Assembly: GCA_016928435.1 (NCBI GenBank) | Contig: JAFGKT010000020.1 | Span: 1-54,173 of the forward strand | Length of the DNA: 54,173 bases | Source of the DNA: Sedimentisphaerales bacterium | GTDB taxonomy: Bacteria > Planctomycetota > Phycisphaerae > Sedimentisphaerales > SM23-30 | Reading direction: 5' to 3' | Shown: positions 7,892 through 17,229 of the stretch, in pieces | Layout of the letters: every line of letters begins with the position of its first letter | Numbering within the stretch: position 1 is the stretch's first letter | Notes under the pieces: model-generated | What the model was told of the DNA's origin: nothing | Seen by the model: only the letters and a program-made list of their open reading frames with translations | Database searches by the model: none | Program-made: the position numbers and the translations under genes

Positions 7892-7942
7892 ATATCCTAG
7901 TAAATTACTAGGATATACAAGCCGCCTTTTTGCGTATATAAT
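7892..7942 (+). promoter_or_regulatory. metX promoter with 25-bp palindromic operator
   Basis: A perfect palindrome with 12-bp arms (ATATCCTAGTAA / TTACTAGGATAT, one central base) occupies 7892-7916. A TATAAT box follows at 7937-7942, so the palindrome's right end lies where the -35 element should be (about 7914-7919). This is the arrangement of a repressor operator on the metXW promoter. The rest of 7586-7956 is A/T- and C-rich with no gene that I can see. Confidence 0.6.
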
Positions 7943-8001
7943 CACTTGTTTACAAAGTGATTCATCCTGGCAGTCGCAATCCAAACCATAGAAAAACCCA
8001 A

Positions 8002-9165
8002 ATGAACGAAATCTCTGATAGATACCCAGGCCTGGGTTTGACCCAAACTCAGCATGTCCGGCTTTGCCCGGAAGGCATGCCGCTGGACACCCAAGTCACA
8101 TTCGGGCCGATAGACGTTGCGTATGAAACTTACGGCCGACTGAACGACAACAAAGACAACGCGATCCTTGTCTGCCACGCTCTTTCCGGCGGCGCCCATG
8201 CCGCGGGATGGATGGAAGGCGCCTCGCAGCCGGGCTGGTGGGATAATATGATCGGGCCGGGCAAAGCGTTCGACACCGATAAGTACTTCGTTATTTGCGC
8301 CAATGTTCTAGGCGGATGTTACGGCACAACAGGCCCCGCAAGCATCGATCCAGAAACAGGCAAACCCTATGGACTGCGTTTTCCCGTGGTCACTGTCAGC
8401 GACATGGTGAACGTCCAAGCGCGTTTGCTGGACCATCTGGGCGTCGAAGAACTATTAACCGTAACCGGCGGATCAATGGGAGGTATGCTGGCACTGCAAT
8501 GGGCTGTTTCATATCCAAAGCGTGTACGGTCCGTTATCGCCATTGCCACCACCTATCGCCATTCACCCCAGCAGATCGCCTTCAATGAGCTTACCCGCCA
8601 ATCGATCATGGCAGACCCCGGCTGGAACAACGGTGATTATTATGGCGGGGAAGGCCCCCGGCTGGGCTTAGCAGTCGCCCGCATGACCGGCCACATAACT
8701 TATCTGTCCGATAAAGGCATGGAACTCAAGTTCGGCCGACGCCTGCGCGCCCGAGAAAAATACGGCTTCGATTTCTCAAAAGAATTTGAAGTTGAAACCT
8801 ACCTGCAGCATCAGGGCAAATCCTTCGTTAATCGTTTTGACGCTAATTCCATGCTCTATCTGACCAAAGCCTTGGATTATTTCGACCTGTCAGACAATCA
8901 CCAAGACCTTACCGAGGCTTTCAAAGGTTGCCAGGATTCGTTGTTCTTGTTGGTTGCGTTTTCGTCAGATTGGCTATATCCTGCCCAACAATTGAAGGAT
9001 ATTGCCCGAGCGGTACGGCGGGCCGGCGGCGATGCCACCTACTACGAAATCAACAGCGATTATGGACATGACGCCTTCTTGCTGGACTACGAAAAACAAG
9101 CTCCCTTGGTGCAGTCATTCCTGCACCGAGTGGCAACAACCGAGATCCCCAGACAACCCGGATAG
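8002..9165 (+). CDS. metX: homoserine O-acyltransferase (MetX)
   Basis: Acylates homoserine (acetyl-CoA in most MetX, succinyl-CoA in some) as the first committed step to methionine. Alpha/beta-hydrolase fold, 387 residues from ATG 8002. The nucleophile S158 is in TVTGGSMGG; the other triad members are D323 (FSSDWLYP) and H356 (DYGHDAFLLD). The LSGGAHAAGW oxyanion loop is at 61-70. A GTG at 7957 is in frame but lies only 15 nt after the TATAAT box, so ATG 8002 is preferred; it lacks a good Shine-Dalgarno. Coupled to metW, six bases after its stop. Acyl donor preference cannot be read with certainty from sequence. Confidence 0.95.
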   Translation: MNEISDRYPGLGLTQTQHVRLCPEGMPLDTQVTFGPIDVAYETYGRLNDNKDNAILVCHALSGGAHAAGWMEGASQPGWWDNMIGPGKAFDTDKYFVICANVLGGCYGTTGPASIDPETGKPYGLRFPVVTVSDMVNVQARLLDHLGVEELLTVTGGSMGGMLALQWAVSYPKRVRSVIAIATTYRHSPQQIAFNELTRQSIMADPGWNNGDYYGGEGPRLGLAVARMTGHITYLSDKGMELKFGRRLRAREKYGFDFSKEFEVETYLQHQGKSFVNRFDANSMLYLTKALDYFDLSDNHQDLTEAFKGCQDSLFLLVAFSSDWLYPAQQLKDIARAVRRAGGDATYYEINSDYGHDAFLLDYEKQAPLVQSFLHRVATTEIPRQPG

Positions 9166-9171
9166 TGAACC

Positions 9172-9774
9172 ATGACCAAAAAGACTCTGCGTCGCCAGGA
9201 AATATACGATTGGATTGCCGAACGAACCATCCAGAACGGTAAGGTACTGGATATCGGTTGCGGTGACGGCGAACTGCTCGCTCAACTCGTTCAAGAGCGC
9301 CAAGTACACGGCACGGGAATAGAAATCGATGAAGACTGTGTGGTACGCGCGGTTCAGCGTGGACTTTCCGTACATCACGGTAATGTTGAAGAGGGGCTCG
9401 ACCACTATGCCGACAAGAGCTTCGACTTGGTGATCATGTCGTTGACCATTCAAGAAATCAAAGACCCGCTTCATGTGCTGCAGGAAACCGCTCGCGTGGG
9501 CAAAAAAGCGATTGTGGTATTTCCCAACTTCGCTCATTGGCGCAGTCGATGGCAGTTGGCATTGGCCGGCCGAGCCCCCGTCAGCGGCACCTTGCCCCAC
9601 AAATGGTACAATTCCCCGAATCTGCACTTCTGCAGCGTTCTCGACTGGGAAGAGTTCTGCCGAGAAAATGACTGGAAATGCTTGGATAGAGGCTTTTTAG
9701 CCGCCGGCCACCCCATTCGCTGGCTGCCCAATCTCCGAGCCGAAGTGGCTATGTATTTCATGGAAAAACAATAA
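9172..9774 (+). CDS. metW: MetW, methionine biosynthesis protein
   Basis: A 200-residue class-I SAM-methyltransferase-fold protein of the MetW family, which accompanies MetX and is thought to assist homoserine acylation in bacteria with the metXW operon; no methyl transfer has been firmly assigned. Motif I is VLDIGCGDGELL (~25-36); GIEIDEDCV is the acidic end of strand 2. Family signatures NFAHWRSRWQL, GRAPVSGTLPHKWYNSPN and HFCS are all present. Starts 6 bp after metX, so co-transcribed. Ends one base from the convergent gene at 9776. Confidence 0.95.
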   Translation: MTKKTLRRQEIYDWIAERTIQNGKVLDIGCGDGELLAQLVQERQVHGTGIEIDEDCVVRAVQRGLSVHHGNVEEGLDHYADKSFDLVIMSLTIQEIKDPLHVLQETARVGKKAIVVFPNFAHWRSRWQLALAGRAPVSGTLPHKWYNSPNLHFCSVLDWEEFCRENDWKCLDRGFLAAGHPIRWLPNLRAEVAMYFMEKQ

Positions 9775-9775
9775 T

Positions 9776-10267
9776 CTACCGCTTCATAAAACGTATCATA
9801 CAGCAATTATCGCCTTTGCATAGCTGCTGCGATAATTCATATTCGATATTATCGCCAAATTCCTTGGCCCAAGTCGAATACTCAGCATTGCATATTCGAT
9901 CGCCGATCTGGGCGGACAGATGTTCGCGATTGGCCCTGCATAATAATTCACACCAATGACAATGATGAACGCTGATGGTGAATCCCTGCCCGTCAGCGTC
10001 TTTTTCGGTGGTGAATTCCATCCCATCCATATCCAGCTTAGCGGTGAAACACTCATAAAGCGCCTCCAACCCAGCCTTGTGGCCCAGCAGTTCTTTCAAC
10101 TTCCGCGACTGAATCTTAGGCACTATCTTCCAGACCTTCTCATCCAAGTCCAGCGCCGCATCAAAACCATACGCATCTTCCACCTTCATAAACCAAAGCC
10201 CATCAACCGCTGTGTAACAACGATGCAGGTATTCGCTTTTCTGCTGATCCGAAAGTTTCTTGGCCAT
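9776..10267 (-). CDS. DUF6125-like cysteine-containing protein, 163 aa
   Basis: Resembles DUF6125, small proteins common in anaerobes and archaea, function unknown. The start at 10265-10267 (MAKKLSDQQKSEYLHRC) is preferred over an upstream in-frame start because GGGAG lies 7 nt before it. The N-terminal half carries VDGLWFMKVEDAYGFDAAL, LDEKVWKIVPKIQSRKLKEL; the C-terminal half has HHCHWCELLCRANREHL and a later ICNAEYSTWAKEFG, where Cys/His could bind a metal or cluster (inference). Ends GDNCCMIRFMKR. Convergent with metW. No obvious partner nearby. Confidence 0.7.
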   Translation of the reverse strand: MAKKLSDQQKSEYLHRCYTAVDGLWFMKVEDAYGFDAALDLDEKVWKIVPKIQSRKLKELLGHKAGLEALYECFTAKLDMDGMEFTTEKDADGQGFTISVHHCHWCELLCRANREHLSAQIGDRICNAEYSTWAKEFGDNIEYELSQQLCKGDNCCMIRFMKR

Positions 10268-10466
10268 ACTGTCACTCCCATAAAAACTCCCCAACACCCA
10301 TCCTTTGTAAATCGCGCAGCAAAAACTGTCAAGTATCTCTTCAATTCTTTTATGCCGCCCCTTCAACAAAACACTACCATACTCATAAACTTGACAAATT
10401 TGAGCAAGAGGCTTATAAGTCGTTGATATGACATAGCCATTATTTGGGTTTGATTAAGGTATTTTG

Positions 10467-12188
10467 ATGCTTAAGCGTTTTTTGAGTTATTATGGTCCGC
10501 ACAAGGTTCTTTTTGGAGTTGATATCGGTTCGGCGGTTTTGCGCGCTTGTTTTATGGTTGCGATTCCGTATTTGGTGGTGCTGATGCTGGGGCAGGAGCA
10601 GCTGGAGGGTTTAGCCGTTGGGCAGGTATGGCTGCGGATTGGGCTGTTGGCGATTTTGATTGTACTGATGGCGGTAATGGAGTTTATCAACGTTAATTGG
10701 GGACATCGGCTGGGCACAAAGATCGAGACTGCGATGCGGCGGGACCTATTCGCGCACCTGCAGAAGTTATCGTTTAGGTATTTCGACAATCGCAAGACGG
10801 GGCATATAATGTCTCGGATTTCGAATGACTTGTTTACGATAAGCGAGATAGCGCACCACGGGCCGGAAGATTTTTTGCTGGCGAGTTGTATGGTGACGGG
10901 CTCGCTGGTTTTTATGTTCATTATGAACTGGCGGATGGCGTTGATTGTGGCGATACCAATGCCATTGCTTTTGCTATGGGGCGGTTCGTTTCGACTGAAA
11001 CTGCGACGGGTTTTTCGAGCTGTTCGGGAACGCGTGGCGGACATCAACAGCAATGTGGAAAACGCCGTACAGGGAATTCGCGAAGTTAAGTCTCACGCGA
11101 TGGAGCAATACTCGATAGACCGGTTCGGCAGTGTAAACGACGAGTTTCGTGACGCGAAGTTTCGGATGTACAACACCATGGCGGCGTTCCATTCAGGAAT
11201 GATGTTCATGATGGAGTTTTACGCGGTGTTGATAATCGGCGGAGGTATGCTGCTGGTACATTATAAGCTGCTGACACTGATTGAGCTGATAGGTTTTATA
11301 ATGTATCGGCGGTTCATGTTTCAGCCGGTTCGGCAACTGATTGGGTTTATGGAGCAGTACCAACAGGGGCGCACAGCCTTCGAGCGCTTTTTGGAAATAA
11401 TGGACGTGGAGCCGGAAATCACCGATGCGCCCGACGCGGTGGAACTGAACGAAACAACCGGCGAGATCGAGTTCAAGGACCTTTGGTTCAAATACGATGA
11501 TGACGCGGATGATTGGGTTGTGAAGGATATCAATATTCGGATCCCGGCTGGTAAGACGGTGGCGTTGGTGGGTCAATCGGGAGCGGGGAAATCGACGTTG
11601 GCGTCACTGATACCGCGTTTTTACGAAGCGCAAAAGGGTTCGGTGATGTTGGACGGGCAGGACATAAAGCGGTTTACGCGTAGTTCGCTGCGAAGCAGGA
11701 TAGGGATTGTGCTGCAGAATGTTTTTCTGTTTGATTCGACGATACGGGATAACATTACGTTCGCTCGGCCGGACGCAAGCGAAGAAGATTTGATCCAAGC
11801 AGCAAAAGACGCGAATATTCTGGAGTTTATCGAGTCGCTGGAGGACGGGTTTGATACGCTGGTGGGCGAACATGGGGTAAAATTGTCAGGTGGGCAAAAA
11901 CAGCGTATTTCGATTGCCAGGGTATTCTTGAAGAAACCGTCGATATTGATATTCGACGAGGCCACTTCGTCGTTGGATACGGAATCGGAAGAGCTGATAC
12001 AAGGATCAATGGACAGGCTTTGCGAAAATCGCACAGCGTTGATCATCGCGCATAGATTATCGACGGTGAAGAACGCGGATTATACATATGTTCTCAGGGA
12101 GGGGCGGATCGCGGAAGAAGGCAGCCATGAGGAGCTGCTGGCAAAGAACGGCTACTACGCTGAACTGTACCGCCGACACCAATTCTAA
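10467..12188 (+). CDS. ABC exporter half-transporter (MsbA/MDR type)
   Basis: 573 residues: an N-terminal six-helix transmembrane domain (about 15-315) fused to an ATP-binding domain. ABC motifs are complete: Walker A GQSGAGKST (~370), Q-loop VLQNVFLFD, signature LSGGQKQR, Walker B ILIFDEATSSLD, H-loop IAHRLST. A half-transporter, so it should act as a dimer; none of the motifs is degenerate. Substrate cannot be told; lipids or drugs are usual for the subfamily. Start ATG 10467 chosen over TTG 10464; AAGG upstream. It is a single gene, divergent from the DUF6125-like gene. Its stop is followed at once by a GTGCGATCGCAC palindrome (12190-12201). Confidence 0.92.
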   Translation: MLKRFLSYYGPHKVLFGVDIGSAVLRACFMVAIPYLVVLMLGQEQLEGLAVGQVWLRIGLLAILIVLMAVMEFINVNWGHRLGTKIETAMRRDLFAHLQKLSFRYFDNRKTGHIMSRISNDLFTISEIAHHGPEDFLLASCMVTGSLVFMFIMNWRMALIVAIPMPLLLLWGGSFRLKLRRVFRAVRERVADINSNVENAVQGIREVKSHAMEQYSIDRFGSVNDEFRDAKFRMYNTMAAFHSGMMFMMEFYAVLIIGGGMLLVHYKLLTLIELIGFIMYRRFMFQPVRQLIGFMEQYQQGRTAFERFLEIMDVEPEITDAPDAVELNETTGEIEFKDLWFKYDDDADDWVVKDINIRIPAGKTVALVGQSGAGKSTLASLIPRFYEAQKGSVMLDGQDIKRFTRSSLRSRIGIVLQNVFLFDSTIRDNITFARPDASEEDLIQAAKDANILEFIESLEDGFDTLVGEHGVKLSGGQKQRISIARVFLKKPSILIFDEATSSLDTESEELIQGSMDRLCENRTALIIAHRLSTVKNADYTYVLREGRIAEEGSHEELLAKNGYYAELYRRHQF

Positions 12189-12549
12189 GGTGCGATCGCA
12201 CTGATAAATTCAGCATAAGCCGAGAGCCCATTCTGCCGGGCCTATGTTTGACTGCCCGTACGTTTCTTGACTGCCCGCCAAAGCAAATAGGCATTTCTAG
12301 AATATCAGACCCGACATGTCTAATTCAGGTGAAACAGCCCTATTTGATGTGGGTTTTTACTTGCATTAGGACCGATAACCTGTTATCTTGGCTGTTTGTG
12401 GGTGTTTGGCCTGGCATGGTTGAACTTTAGGGAGTTCACGCTGGCAAGAGAGAGCCGGTCTTTCTCTGCGCCGGCACAAAGCGGGATAATGGCGGAACAA
12501 GGAGTCCACGTTATTTGATGTTGGGAAACACTAGAAAAGGAGAACAAAA
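12189..12549 (+). other. 361-bp non-coding stretch with repeats and a candidate structured leader
   Basis: Contains the palindrome at 12190-12201, a degenerate copy of the CAGCATGGGCTGAT repeat (12211-12236, better copies at 39588 and 41228), and a G/C-rich leader before the next gene. In 12440-12530, AGAGAGA pairs with TTTCTCT around GCCGGTC, flanked by CGCTGGC and GCCGGC segments that can close around it. I considered a c-di-GMP riboswitch but the signature sequences are absent. AAAGGAG lies 8 nt before the ATG at 12550. Confidence 0.4.
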
Positions 12550-13977
12550 ATGAAGCGGTTAGAATTGGTTTTGGTAGTGGTTGCGGGCTTGCTGCTGATA
12601 GCAACTGCAGAGGCGACGGAGTATACGTACTGGCAAGTCGGCTCAGGCAACTGGAGTACAGAGAGTAATTGGGACAATGGTGAACCGTTGGCTTATTACA
12701 GTGCCCATGTCAACAACGGTGGGACGGTGACGATCGATCATACTGGAGAGCAAGCCGAAAGCCTGTATATGGGCCACATGGTGTCAACGAATCGGGGCTA
12801 TGTCAATATGACGGGCGGCAGCTTGACGGTCCGCACTTACATCGTGATAGGCAACCACAGCGACGATACAAACGGCGATCACTGCAAGTTCACCCAAACG
12901 GGCGGCGACGTCGAAACCAGCCAAGGCTTCACGCTGGGTTGGAGCACCAGTTCCGCTTACGGCGAATATGCCATAAGCAATGGAATGCTGACAACGGAGA
13001 ATGTGGTATATATCGGTGATCATGGGACAGGTAAGGTTGTGCAAACCGGCGGGACGGTGACAGTAAACAGGGGGATTGGAGGCCAGTTCTATTTGGGTCG
13101 TCAAGCGGGCGGTCACGGCATTTATGAACTCAGCGGCACGGGCCGACTGGTCTCGACGTATCAGGAGATAATAGCCTTCAGCGGCAGCGCGACGTTCGAC
13201 CAAAACGGCGGAACGCATGAAGCGCGGATGCTAAACGTCGGCGGTCAAGGCACGTACACAATGAATGCAGGCACACTGAAGTTCGATGATCTGTACTTGA
13301 ACGGCAGCTTTGTGCAAGCCGGCGGGGACGTCATGGACAATCCAGGCGGCAGTTACGACGGCTACATGCGGCTCGGGCGAGAGTACAGCTTGCAGGACGG
13401 GACGCTTACGATAAACCACATTTATATGACCGGCAGCGACACCGGAAGGCGTTTATACCAAACCGGTGGGCAGTTGAGCATAGTAGATGGATTGAACGAT
13501 GGTAAGACGGAGATTTTTGGCGGGCTTTACGAGATTGCCGGGGGTACGGCTAGCAACGGCAATGTGATGGTGGGGGCACCGTACTACACCGAAAACGAAG
13601 GGACCTTTAAGGTGACAGGCAACGACGCGACGATCACAATGGACAGCTACTGCCAAAACAGCATGGGCATTTTGAGTTCGGTGTTTGATGCCGACGGGAT
13701 CAGCACAATCAATATCTCAGGGGCAGCTACGCTGGACGGAAAGTTCTATGTGGCAGACCCCGGCATTGCAGCGCCTCTGGGCCGATTCAATGTGCTGATC
13801 GCCAACGGAGGAATCTCGGGGACGTATTCGTCCGCGAACGTACACTTGCCCAGCGTCGATTGGTCTTGGGGCATCTCCGGCGGAGATACGCTATGGGTCG
13901 AACACGTACCAGAGCCGACAACAATGGGCTTGCTAGCGATCGGGGCTTTACTTGGATTGCGGAAACGACGGGAATAA
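12550..13977 (+). CDS. exported PEP-CTERM protein with repetitive beta-rich body
   Basis: 475 residues. Signal peptide (LVVVAGLLLIATAEATE, cleavage near residue 20-23). The body is Gly/Thr/Asn-rich with recurrent QTGG, QAGG and ENxGTF turns about every 20-25 residues, the pattern of autotransporter-like / passenger-type beta-helix repeats. It ends VPEPTTMGLLAIGALLGLRKRRE: the PEP motif, a short hydrophobic segment and a basic tail, the PEP-CTERM signal recognised by exosortase. No exosortase gene is in the window. Likely a surface or extracellular-matrix protein; no catalytic motif seen. Monocistronic. Confidence 0.9.
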   Translation: MKRLELVLVVVAGLLLIATAEATEYTYWQVGSGNWSTESNWDNGEPLAYYSAHVNNGGTVTIDHTGEQAESLYMGHMVSTNRGYVNMTGGSLTVRTYIVIGNHSDDTNGDHCKFTQTGGDVETSQGFTLGWSTSSAYGEYAISNGMLTTENVVYIGDHGTGKVVQTGGTVTVNRGIGGQFYLGRQAGGHGIYELSGTGRLVSTYQEIIAFSGSATFDQNGGTHEARMLNVGGQGTYTMNAGTLKFDDLYLNGSFVQAGGDVMDNPGGSYDGYMRLGREYSLQDGTLTINHIYMTGSDTGRRLYQTGGQLSIVDGLNDGKTEIFGGLYEIAGGTASNGNVMVGAPYYTENEGTFKVTGNDATITMDSYCQNSMGILSSVFDADGISTINISGAATLDGKFYVADPGIAAPLGRFNVLIANGGISGTYSSANVHLPSVDWSWGISGGDTLWVEHVPEPTTMGLLAIGALLGLRKRRE

Positions 13978-14011
13978 CAGCGATGTTGTTGCTTGGATAA
14001 ATAGTTGGCAA

Positions 14012-14031
14012 AAAACTGGAACAACAGTTTT
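14012..14031. terminator. weak bidirectional terminator between convergent genes
   Basis: AAAACTG (14012-14018) and CAGTTTT (14025-14031) around GAACAA, with T-runs on both strands. 35 bp after the PEP-CTERM stop; on the minus strand it overlaps the paaK stop codon. A/T-rich, 7 bp, so modest strength. Confidence 0.45.
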
Positions 14032-15358
14032 AGATGGTGCCTTTTTCGCGACGATGGTCGATGACTCGGACAGCTTTGCCCATTGAGCGTTCCAGACCCC
14101 GCGGCGCGACGAGTTCGACTTTCATACCGATGCCGGTGACGCTGCGGATTTCGGCGGCGATTCGTTCGCGCAATGCTTGCATCTGGGCCATTTTGTCGGA
14201 AAAGCTTTCGGGATGAACTTCGACGTGAACTTTGATGTCGTCTAAGTTGCCGGTTCGATCGACTTCGATTAGGTAATGAGGCGCGGTGCCATCGACACGT
14301 AGGAGAGCTTCTTCGACTTGTGACGGATAGACATTTACGCCGCGAATGATTAGCATATCGTCGCTGCGACCAATGACGCGACTCATGCGCGCGGTGGTTC
14401 GGCCGCACACGCAGGGCTGGGACGTTATGGTGGCGATATCACGGGTACGATAGCGAATGATGGGCATGGCTTGTTTGGTAATGGCGGTAAAGACGAGTTC
14501 GCCTTGCTCGCCCTCGGGAACCGGTTCCAGCGTTTCCGGATCGATACATTCAACGATAAAATGATCTTCCTGAATGTGCATTCCTTGACGGGCGGCGCAT
14601 TCGCCGGACACTCCGGGGCCGATGACTTCGCTTAGGCCGTAATTGTTAAAGGCTAGGATATCCAATTCACGTTCGATTTGCACACGCATATCTTCGGTCC
14701 AAGGTTCGCCGCCAAAATGAGCGTATTTGAGCGGCAGCGTGCGAGGATCGACACCTTGGGCGCGAGCGACCTCGGCGATTTGCAGAGAATAGCTGGGGGT
14801 ACAGATCAGCACATCGGCGGCGAGGTCTTGCAGCAGCATGACTTGACGAGGCGTGTTGCCGGACGCCGCGGGCAGAATCGAGGCACCGACATATTCAACG
14901 CCGTAGTGCAACCCAAATCCGCCGGTGAATAAGCCATAGCCAAAAGCGATATGCACAAGGTGTTCGCTGCGTAAGCCGCCTGCTACCAAGAAACGAGCGC
15001 ACAGATTGGCCCAGGTAGCGCGATCTTGGGCGGTGTAGGCAACGAAGGTGGGTTTGCCGGTGGTGCCGGAAGAACCGTGGATGCGGGCGATTTCGCTGCG
15101 GGGCACAGCGAGAAAACCTAAAGGATAATATTCGCGCAAATCTGCTTTGGTTGTAAAAGGGATACGTCTAAGGTCGTCAAGCGTTTTGATTTTTTCCGGG
15201 GTAATGTTTTCGCGCTGGAACATTTCCTTGTAGAAGGGAACATCGGCGACACGCTGGACACACTGGCGCAGCCGCTCCAATTGCAGGGCCCGCAGTTGGG
15301 CGCGATCCAGAGTTTCGTCTTTGTCCAGTATTCGATTTTCGCAGACAAAATCACTCAT
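14030..15358 (-). CDS. paaK: arylacetate/phenylacetate-CoA ligase (copy 1)
   Basis: ANL-superfamily ligase that activates an aryl carboxylic acid to its CoA thioester with ATP, via an acyl-adenylate. 442 residues, typical for PaaK. The adenylation loop is [16 protein letters not shown] (~94-109); later motifs are FNNYGLSEVIGPGVS, the YRTRDIA hinge region and IIRGVNVYPSQVEEALL. AAAGG precedes the ATG. Last gene of the iorAB-paaK-ACT-paaK unit. In that setting the substrate is probably phenylacetate, indoleacetate or 4-hydroxyphenylacetate, or the reverse reaction during amino-acid fermentation; specificity not readable. Confidence 0.92.
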   Translation of the reverse strand: MSDFVCENRILDKDETLDRAQLRALQLERLRQCVQRVADVPFYKEMFQRENITPEKIKTLDDLRRIPFTTKADLREYYPLGFLAVPRSEIARIHGSSGTTGKPTFVAYTAQDRATWANLCARFLVAGGLRSEHLVHIAFGYGLFTGGFGLHYGVEYVGASILPAASGNTPRQVMLLQDLAADVLICTPSYSLQIAEVARAQGVDPRTLPLKYAHFGGEPWTEDMRVQIERELDILAFNNYGLSEVIGPGVSGECAARQGMHIQEDHFIVECIDPETLEPVPEGEQGELVFTAITKQAMPIIRYRTRDIATITSQPCVCGRTTARMSRVIGRSDDMLIIRGVNVYPSQVEEALLRVDGTAPHYLIEVDRTGNLDDIKVHVEVHPESFSDKMAQMQALRERIAAEIRSVTGIGMKVELVAPRGLERSMGKAVRVIDHRREKGTI

Positions 15359-15394
15359 GACACACCTTTGGAATGACTATGTGGACAACAAGAT

Positions 15395-15835
15395 TTATTT
15401 AAGGTTTTGGTACAGCGACACGCTATCGATTACGTTAACGTCGTGATCGCGGAGATAGGCTACGGCTCGGTCGGCGTCTTCGAAACGGAACACCAAAATA
15501 GCACGTTTGTTCTTGCTGAACGTGGTAAAGGCATACATATATTCGACATTGATATCACCTGACTCGATGACCTTGAGAACATCTTCCAACCCGCCGGGCC
15601 TGTCAGCGACTTCCAAGGCGACCACTTCTGTAACATTGACGACGGTGCCGGCTTCCTCTAGGACGCGTTTGGCTTTTTCCCATTCTTTGACCACAAGGCG
15701 TAATATGCCGAACTGTTCGGTATCAGCCAATGACAAAGTAAGGATGTTGATGCCGTTGGCAGCCAAGATTTCGCACGGTTCGGAAAGTCGGCCTGGTTTG
15801 TTTTCCAAAAACACCGAGAGTTGATTGATTTTCAT
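15395..15835 (-). CDS. tandem ACT-domain regulatory protein
   Basis: 146 residues with two ACT domains: MKINQLSVFLENKPGRLSEP (residues 1-70) and TEVVALEVADRPGGLEDVL (70-140). ACT domains bind amino acids and commonly regulate amino-acid enzymes. Such tandem-ACT proteins are often encoded beside paaK and iorAB. Here it lies exactly between the two paaK genes (31 and 36 bp gaps). AAAGGA precedes the ATG. Likely senses an aromatic amino acid or 2-oxoacid and modulates the ligases; that is inference from context. Confidence 0.88.
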   Translation of the reverse strand: MKINQLSVFLENKPGRLSEPCEILAANGINILTLSLADTEQFGILRLVVKEWEKAKRVLEEAGTVVNVTEVVALEVADRPGGLEDVLKVIESGDINVEYMYAFTTFSKNKRAILVFRFEDADRAVAYLRDHDVNVIDSVSLYQNLK

Positions 15836-15866
15836 GATTTATCCTTTCGCTGTTTTGTTAAGGATT

Positions 15867-17198
15867 CTAAGACATATCTCTGTTATCGATAACCCGCTTG
15901 GCTTTGCCTTCGCTGCGTTGAATCGTATGGGGTTGAACCAAACTGATTTTCGCCCGGATACCCAAGGTGTGTTCCACGGATTGACCCAGTTTATGCTGCA
16001 ATTCTTCCAAAGCACGCACCTTGTCGGAGAATACATCGGCGGTAACTTCGACTTGAATTTCCATTTGATCGAGGTCGCCTTTGCGTGTCAGTACAATTTG
16101 ATAGTGGGGCAGAGTTCCCTCCACGGCCAGCAAGGCTTCTTCGATCTGCGAGGGGAATACATTAACACCGCGAATAATAAACATATCATCGCTGCGACGG
16201 CCGACACGTTTGATGCGCCGAATGGTTCTGCCGCACGAGCAAGGTTCTGTGATAATCTCGGTGATATCGCGGGTGCGGTAACGAATCGCGGGCATCGCGA
16301 GTTTGCTGAGCGTAGTGAATACCAGTTCGCCTTCGGTGCCATCGGGCAGCGGTTCCAAGGTTTCGGGGTCGATGATTTCAGGATAGAAATGATCTTCGAA
16401 AATATGGAGTCCTTCTTGAGCGCAGCAGGCCGAGGCGACACCGGGACCGATGATTTCCGATAAGCCGTAAATATCGAAGGCTTTGATATTGGCGCCTTTT
16501 TCGATGCGGATTCGCATGCTGTCGGTCCAAGGCTCAGCGCCGAATACGCCGACACGCAGCGGTAGGGCTTTAAGGTCAACGCCCATCTCGGAAGCACGTT
16601 CGATCAGATGGAGGAAATAGCTAGGCGTGCAGCAGATGGCGGTTACACCGAAGTCTTTCATGACCATGATCTGCCGGTCGGTGTTGCCGCCGGACGTTGG
16701 TATTACTGTGGCGCCGAGGGATTCAGCGCCGTAGTGAGCGCCGAGCCCGCCGGTGAATAGGCCGTAACCGTAGGAGTTTTGGATTATGTCGCCGGCGCCC
16801 AAACCGCACGCCGCGAAGGTGCGAACCATAACGCTGGCCCAAACATCGATGTCTTTTTGGGTGTAGGCCACGACAATCGGTTTGCCGGTGGTGCCGCTGG
16901 AGGCATGCAGACGCACAATGTCACTGATGGGACTGGCAAACAAGCCAAATGGATAAGTATCACGCAGATCGGTTTTGACGGTAAATGGCAGCTTGGTGAT
17001 ATCATCCAGAGATTGGATATCGTCGGGGGTTACCTTGCGCTGGTCCATCCTTTGCCGGAACAGAGCCACATAATCATAGGCCCGTTGGACAATCATCTTC
17101 AAACGACTGAGCTGCAAAGATTGCAATTGTTTCTTGGGCAAATAATCCGGCGCGCTTACCGGGTTGAACTTCGCCGCACACTTGTCTGAACTGGCCAT
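15867..17198 (-). CDS. paaK: arylacetate/phenylacetate-CoA ligase (copy 2)
   Basis: Second PaaK-family ligase, 443 residues. Motifs: [17 protein letters not shown] (~95-111), [41 protein letters not shown]. It is clearly homologous to copy 1 but not a recent duplicate: conserved motifs differ (HGSSGT versus HASSGT; NNYGLSE versus DIYGLSE), so different substrates are likely. AAAGGAG lies 9 nt before the ATG. Directly downstream of iorB (31 bp), so it probably acts on the product of IorAB or generates its CoA ester. Confidence 0.92.
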   Translation of the reverse strand: MASSDKCAAKFNPVSAPDYLPKKQLQSLQLSRLKMIVQRAYDYVALFRQRMDQRKVTPDDIQSLDDITKLPFTVKTDLRDTYPFGLFASPISDIVRLHASSGTTGKPIVVAYTQKDIDVWASVMVRTFAACGLGAGDIIQNSYGYGLFTGGLGAHYGAESLGATVIPTSGGNTDRQIMVMKDFGVTAICCTPSYFLHLIERASEMGVDLKALPLRVGVFGAEPWTDSMRIRIEKGANIKAFDIYGLSEIIGPGVASACCAQEGLHIFEDHFYPEIIDPETLEPLPDGTEGELVFTTLSKLAMPAIRYRTRDITEIITEPCSCGRTIRRIKRVGRRSDDMFIIRGVNVFPSQIEEALLAVEGTLPHYQIVLTRKGDLDQMEIQVEVTADVFSDKVRALEELQHKLGQSVEHTLGIRAKISLVQPHTIQRSEGKAKRVIDNRDMS

Positions 17199-17229
17199 AT
17201 CAAGGCACTCCTTTCACATCTACACATTA

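Noticed and set aside
12415-12435. TGGCATG as a sigma-54 site before the first PEP-CTERM gene
   Set aside because: The TTGC half is missing; only the -24-like part matches.
12430-12530. c-di-GMP riboswitch before the PEP-CTERM gene
   Set aside because: The conserved CACGCACAGGGCAAACC and GGTAGGTAGCGGGG segments are absent.
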